NCBI GenBank assembly: GCA_020284085.1
Contig: JACEVL010000773.1
Coordinates: 51,001 to 115,000, forward strand
DNA from: Aporrectodea caliginosa
Lineage: Eukaryota; Annelida; Clitellata; Crassiclitellata; Lumbricidae
DNA: 64,000 bases
Direction: 5' to 3'
Part shown: piece after piece, positions 59,348 through 64,000 of the stretch
How the letters are laid out: every line of letters starts with the position of its first letter
Position numbering within the stretch: the stretch's first letter is position 1
Position numbers and translations under genes: made by a program
The notes under the pieces: model-generated
Database searches by the model: none
Told to the model about the DNA's origin: nothing
Seen by the model: the letters and a program-made list of their open reading frames with translations, nothing else

Positions 59348-59548
59348 TAAGCGCCTGACAAACGCACTGCGCTGTACATTTACATGTTATGCAATTTAAA
59401 TCTTAACTACTAACAGAACAGACAGCTTGCAATACAACGATAGCACCATGCAGTGAAACAAAATTTAAGGATGACCTTGGCACAAGAATCTTCTTCCATA
59501 AGTAATCCAAAAGAAGAGAAACACGCTCAATTCTAACATGCTTTTAAC

Positions 59549-60698
59549 CAGTGTTTTAGTTGTCAAAAATTAACTGGGGGGTCGAAAATTTTTCAGATTT
59601 TGAAAGTACACGATCACAGGTCTAAATTAAATTTTAATTTTGTTAATATGAAACAACTGACTACTCAGGAGATATCTTAGTTTCTTCTTTAAATTTATCT
59701 ATGCGACATAACAAAGAAATTACATAATCATAGGGGCGTAGCCAGGAAAAAAATTTCAGAGGGGTTTTAACTTTTAGGTTTTCGGGGTTTTCCTTTGGAA
59801 ATGGTCGTATTTTTCTACATATTTAGTTTTTAATAACATAATGCATTTATTTTGGGGGGGGGTTGAACCTGTAAAAACACCCCCTAAAACGCCCATGCAT
59901 GATCACATAGACAAAACATCTGGTTTTTGGAAAGTAATTCAGTAACACAAACCATAATGCATAGATTCTTACACTATACCCGGTAGTTTACAAAAATAAT
60001 TTTGGACTATGTTTTGTAATTTCTTTTTTCTTTGGTAACCCAGTGGCTTTTGTCCAAAGCACCATGTCTGCCAGCTTTAAGACAAGAAATAACATATTTT
60101 TCTATATTCCATGCAGTAAGAGGTGGACCATTGATGCCATTGAACTCACCAGAAGCCTGTTTCTTCCACTAGTGTGACATAAATAATATTCATCTGACTG
60201 AATCCTCTTCCACACTCAGCAGATGAAACAGGTAGAAATTCCAACAAAGTAATAAGTGGCTGTAATTTCTACCCAAGCATTAAACCATCGCTCTTTTTAA
60301 GCATAGAATATTCAAGCAAAACATCAGCTGCGTCAGAATTACTCATTCCAAGCTCTACTCAATGCAATATGTCTTTCTCCACACACTAAATAGCCTCAAC
60401 CATGTGCTCGAACTATAGCATAAAAGGAAAAGGAAATAAACGTGTTACAGAAATTGGCTTTCACCTTAATTCTGTAGACTGGTGCTCCGCTCTCAGTCAC
60501 AAACTATAACAGTAAGTAAGTAACTAATTTACTTAAAAGTAAAGGAATTGGGCTATATATTCTTATGTGCTTGATGACAGAGCAACAGCCGGGAAGGTGA
60601 AGACCTAACCCCCCAGCATCTTTTCAGTTACTTAGCTGAGGGGGTTAGAAAAAGAACTGGGGGGGTTGAACCCCCCCCCCCCGACAACTAAAACACTG
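59549..60698 (-). mobile_element. hAT transposon with transposase C-terminal relic
   Basis: Termini CAGTGTTTTAGTTGTC (59549) and complementary GACAACTAAAACACTG (to 60698) have a perfect 8-bp TSD, CTTTTAAC (59541-59548, 60699-60706). On the minus strand near 60270-60170, LITLLEFLPVSSAECGRGFS and QMNIIYVTLV match the hAT C-terminal dimerisation domain (PVS-AECERGFS-MN). The upstream transposase is not recognisable. A separate repeat is nested at 59729-59900. Total length is 1150 bp. Confidence 0.85.
59729..59900. repeat. GGGGCGTAGCCAGG repeat, copy 1
   Basis: GGGGCGTAGCCAGGAAAAAA, ATGGTCGTAT, TAATAACATAATGCATTTAT and GGGTTGAACCTGTAAAA-CACCC match 62226-62402 in order. It is nested in the hAT element at 59549-60698. 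Confidence 0.6.
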
Positions 60699-60706
60699 CT
60701 TTTAAC

Positions 60707-61078
60707 TTATTACAAAATCTTCAGATGCAGACTCAGAATGCATGAGAGAAACGTAACTGATACAGTTCTTGAGGAATGCAGGGGCCTGTTGTGGTAAGCC
60801 ATGGACTTCTTGATTAATAGCCTGCTGCTGATGTTCATGGGTAAGCTTATGCCGGTGTGAGGGAATTTTTGACCTTGGGCCGACCTCTTCGTCCAGAGAT
60901 CCAAGTCCGCTTGGCTTTGTCAATATGCGTGACCTGAAGTGATGAGGTTAACCTCTGAGTCGAAGTGTTCCACCACTGATGTCGGTACATTAGTCCGAGG
61001 TAACATGTGTTTTTGATAACATAACATGATACATAAATAATATATCGGAAATCATCAACGCTCCAGTTCATATCCAAA
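60707..61078. other. Non-coding interval
   Basis: Minus-strand reading has no family signature; nothing recognised. Confidence 0.4.
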
Positions 61079-61372
61079 AACTCCCCTCCTTCATACTATC
61101 CCCCTCCCCTTATCTCCTCCCTCCACGTTTATATTATTAATTATCGTTGTGCATGATCTCCCCCCTCCCAACGTCTCCCATCCCAACTCCTCCCTCCCCT
61201 CCCTAACACTCCCCTCCTTCACACTATCCCCTCCCCTCCCCTTATCTCCTCCCTCCACGTTTATATAATTAATTATCATTGTGCAATGTGCATGATATCA
61301 CGTTGCTATGAGAACGTTTTGGGGTTATTGCTATGACGGACGGACGGACGGACGGACGGACGGACGGACGGA
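61079..61372. repeat. Duplicated pyrimidine-rich block and (GGAC)n
   Basis: Two copies of ACTCCCCTCCTTCA-ACTATCCCC...TTATCTCCTCCCTCCACG with TTTATAT-ATTAATTATC lie at 61079-61145 and 61206-61275. A (GGAC)n run follows at 61337-61371. The C-rich strand switches to G-rich after the GGAC run. Confidence 0.75.
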
Positions 61373-62020
61373 GCGAGGGAGGAAGGGTTGACGCGTTGTA
61401 CCCCGACCACGGTTTGTGGGCATGATGAGGAAATCGTTGACGGAGGAAGCATGTAAACCAACGAACATTTCTTATGTTTCTAAGTATAGCATTTAGCCAA
61501 TTTTCATCGTTTTCATTTAAATTCGTCATTTTTAGTACATTACATTTCTTCGTAATATCTGTCTTATTACGTGATTAATTAATGGAAGCATGAAGTTATT
61601 ATTAAGGAGGGAGGGAGGAAGACAGAGCAGAGGGAGAAGACTTATGTCAATCATAGTACGAGAAGACGCATCTCTTGACATTTTCAAATTGTTTTTAACC
61701 GTCTTAGGACGGGCAAACATCTAGTTATGTTATAATTACCGATTTACTATATATTATTATCATTATGCTATTAGCATTATCTTGCGAGCTTTAACGGCTG
61801 CAAAATCATTGATAACATCATCAAAGTTAATTGTTTTATCCGTCTCTGTTTCAATGGACGGCATTGCTGAATTCGTCAATCACAACTCGCTCATTGTGCA
61901 CCTGAAATAGGCCTAAGTTTTAATCAGTGTCAGTTTTGAAAAGATTTCTCTCATAGCTAGCGATACTGACGCACATTTGCTACAATAGGCCTACACATAG
62001 GTGTTTTGTTGGATTTTGTT
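61373..62020. other. Non-coding interval
   Basis: No recognised gene. Two TAGGCCTA octamers occur near 61908 and 61986. Confidence 0.4.
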
Positions 62021-62024
62021 AGGA

Positions 62025-62205
62025 CAGAGCTCCGAGTGACGCTTTGGAAAACTATATAGGAGCTTCTCCGAGAGGCGCATTTGTAAATTATATTGGAGCT
62101 TATCCGAGAGGCGCATTGCAAAACTATATCGGCGTTTCTCAAAGAGCGCATTTGAAAACTAGATCGGAGCTTCTCCGAGTGGCGCATTTGAAACCTATAT
62201 CGGAG
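62025..62205. repeat. Tandem repeat, about 38-bp period, five units
   Basis: The unit GAGCTTCTCCGAGAGGCGCATTTG plus AAAACTATATCG recurs at 62028, 62068, 62100, 62135 and 62168 with few changes. The minus-strand ORF across it repeats a SEKLRSSFQMR-like phrase, a by-product of the repeat. Confidence 0.8.
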
Positions 62206-62225
62206 AGTGCGTGCTTTAGTTGATT

Positions 62226-62402
62226 TCTTCACGGTCGCAGCCAGGAAAAAATTTCGGAGTGGAGTTTTAAGTTTTCTGGGGTTCCATTAGATATGGTCGT
62301 AGGCCTATTTATCTAAATTTTTAGTGTTTAATAACAGTAATGCATTTATTTTTTTGGGGGGGGGTTTGAACCCGTAAAACCACCCTCTAAATACGCCTAT
62401 GT
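62226..62402. repeat. GGGGCGTAGCCAGG repeat, copy 2
   Basis: CGGTCGCAGCCAGGAAAAAA, ATGGTCGTAGGCC, TAATAACAGTAATGCATTTA and GGGTTTGAACCCGTAAAACCACC match 59729-59900. TCTTCAC occurs on both sides and may be the TSD. Confidence 0.6.
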
Positions 62403-63480
62403 CTTCACCTTCTCCATTCTGCCTTTGGTCGCCATTATCTTCCTCATCATCGCAGTCTGGTCACACGAAAAATGACCTTTAACATCTTTTGTTTATAGAT
62501 ATATAACTGGCATTTCAATTTTGCTATGGCAGGTGCTAGTAACAAAACTTTATCATATCAACACAGTCCGGAAGTGCGAACAAATCACTCTTGTTGGGGA
62601 AAGTCTATTATTTCAACAGTCCCCACAAGCAATTCAGAATATAGCTGTTTATTTCGACTCATAAATGGTTGCAATTTAAGTCATTTAACGTAGAAGTGAA
62701 TCTACAACGGGGCGTAAAATGAAACAGAAATAATAAAATAAAACAGTCGGGAATTTAATAAATTAGAGCAATTTCTAAGTTTGAATGTAGGCCTATACTT
62801 ACAATTTGAGGCTTAACCTTATGTTGTGTCTAAACATTATGAGCTAAAGTGTAAGTTATAGACTACCAATAAACAATTGCATGCATTTGATTAAAAGAGT
62901 AAATATTTCGCCATTTTCTATGGAGGCTTGAAAATGTGAAAAAATCACGTGGAAACTGCGATTTTCAGTCACATCTGGAATTGGTGAGACAGGAAGGGGA
63001 TATATTCGTTCAAATAAAGAGACAAATCTGGGTGGCACACCTCACCCAGTTACAGGTCAAAGCACATTCAAGATAAAGTAATAAACGAAAAAAGATTAAC
63101 AGAACTCAGGTATGGTTTGGCTCTGGGTTGAAATCGAAAGGTCAGGCATGTAATATCCAAAGGTCAAGCTGACAGCCAGACACACCACCAAGGCAGGCCA
63201 TGTAGAATCTACATAAAGTGCATTCTCAGACCGTGCGATATCGAGAAACGAGTGCCGCTTCTAAGCGTCTACGCAATTGAATTATGCCGAATTAAATAAT
63301 TACTTCGCTTAATTATTCGCTCGCCCACATTCACTCTTCGCTCATTCATGCATTCGCTCGCTTGCTCACTCGGAACACGTAGCGTGGGCGTAACGGTGTA
63401 TCAACCGTTAATTTATCGTCTGCAATCTGGTCGCCATGTGCTTACTTTGGAGTGGTGCATATGTAGACGCAGAGTGCAAA
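62403..63480. other. Non-coding interval
   Basis: AT-rich sequence with no recognised gene. A CATTCACTCTTCGCTCATTC-like degenerate repeat lies near 63325-63370. The ORF at 63482-63808 (plus) has no family signature and is not called. Confidence 0.4.
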
Positions 63481-63839
63481 GTTGCACCAGTACTGTAGTG
63501 ACTTAGTACGGCCTTTCCTGTTAACCATGGATGGATGGCCAATGGTCAAGTGGTTCTTTGTCAATGCCACCATTATTATTAAGACCACCGTAACCGGCTG
63601 CTTGCCTATACCTTTCTGGCCTCCATTGCGAACCGACATTGACCTCATCTGCCTCACCGACTTTGATATGCTCAGCGCCTGCGAATGCGCTGGTTCACGC
63701 CATTTATCCTTCGTGGACACTGATGAAATCCGGATGATGTATCAAAGCAGGTTAGGATCGCTACACGTGATGTCATTTTCTGGTCCTGCTCGTCGCTGTC
63801 TCAGATAACCCGATTCGTACTGATCGCCCCAGCACAGGC

Positions 63840-64000
63840 CTTGATTAGGGCGACGGATATTAATGTAAACGTAATGTAATTGTAAATTTATATGGCGCCG
63901 AATCAAATTAAAGGCGCCCAAGAACAACGACGAATAGGAAATCTCTGCGGGAACCGCGCTCTTCCGTCCTTCCGTCCGTCCATCCGGCATATGGAGGACG
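63840..64000 (-). repeat. LINE 3' end, runs off the window
   Basis: AATGTAATTGTAAATTTATA followed by TGGCGCC...AAAGGCGCCCAAG in plus orientation is the complement of a CR1/L2-like LINE 3' end, comparable to 57700-57760. Only the tail is in view. Confidence 0.45.

Noticed and set aside
63482..63808. 108-codon plus-strand ORF
   Set aside because: No motif, no splice or family support, and overlaps an equally open opposite frame; left uncalled.

Overview
The window is animal (metazoan) nuclear DNA. It is intron-bearing and AT-rich, carries many microsatellites, and is dominated by transposable elements. I count at least eight LINE (non-LTR) fragments, several tRNA-derived SINEs, a solo LTR, a mariner, Mutator-like elements and about nine elements with 8-bp target-site duplications (TSDs). 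The palindromic octamer TAGGCCTA recurs about 20 times. Together with the CR1/L2-like LINEs and an intronless GT61 gene this suggests a marine invertebrate, perhaps an echinoderm or hemichordate, but the species cannot be fixed from sequence alone. There are no bacterial features.

Layout. 0-3.9 kb: LINE relic, tandem repeats that look like the end of a Mutator-like element, and an inverted-repeat element. 5.1-10.7 kb: a decayed ORF (GHLWY family) split by a Mutator-like element (5413-8487), which is itself split by a hAT-like element (6024-8102). 12.2-16.3 kb: SINEs, a hAT element (14473-15552) and AT-rich DNA. 17.1-22.4 kb: two CR1/L2/Jockey-like LINEs on the minus strand. 22.4-28 kb: a colinear minus-strand set of decayed virus-like ORFs (tail-fibre-like, a large ORF, an Ala-rich basic ORF), interrupted by three DNA elements. 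28.1-32 kb: composite SINE, LINE, RTE-like LINE. 32-38.4 kb: a protein-primed type DNA polymerase B relic split by a second copy of the 6-kb-region hAT-like element, which carries an RTE-like LINE and a solo LTR. 38.7-40.4 kb: GT61 glycosyltransferase gene. 41-48.9 kb: LINEs, SINE, mariner, hAT miniatures and repeats. 50.5-56.2 kb: a six-exon minus-strand gene resembling CYBC1/EROS. 56.8-64 kb: hAT elements, a LINE with a long RT ORF, tandem repeats.

Only two loci look like host genes: the GT61 gene, which has one apparent homopolymer frameshift, and the CYBC1-like gene, assembled here from GT-AG splice sites with compatible phases. The most informative structures are the nested insertions. 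In four places removing an element plus one TSD copy rejoins an interrupted relic reading frame, which dates the insertions relative to each other. The most unusual patterns are the Mutator-like ends made of tandem near-palindromic 11-bp units and the virus-like ORF cassette at 22.4-28 kb.
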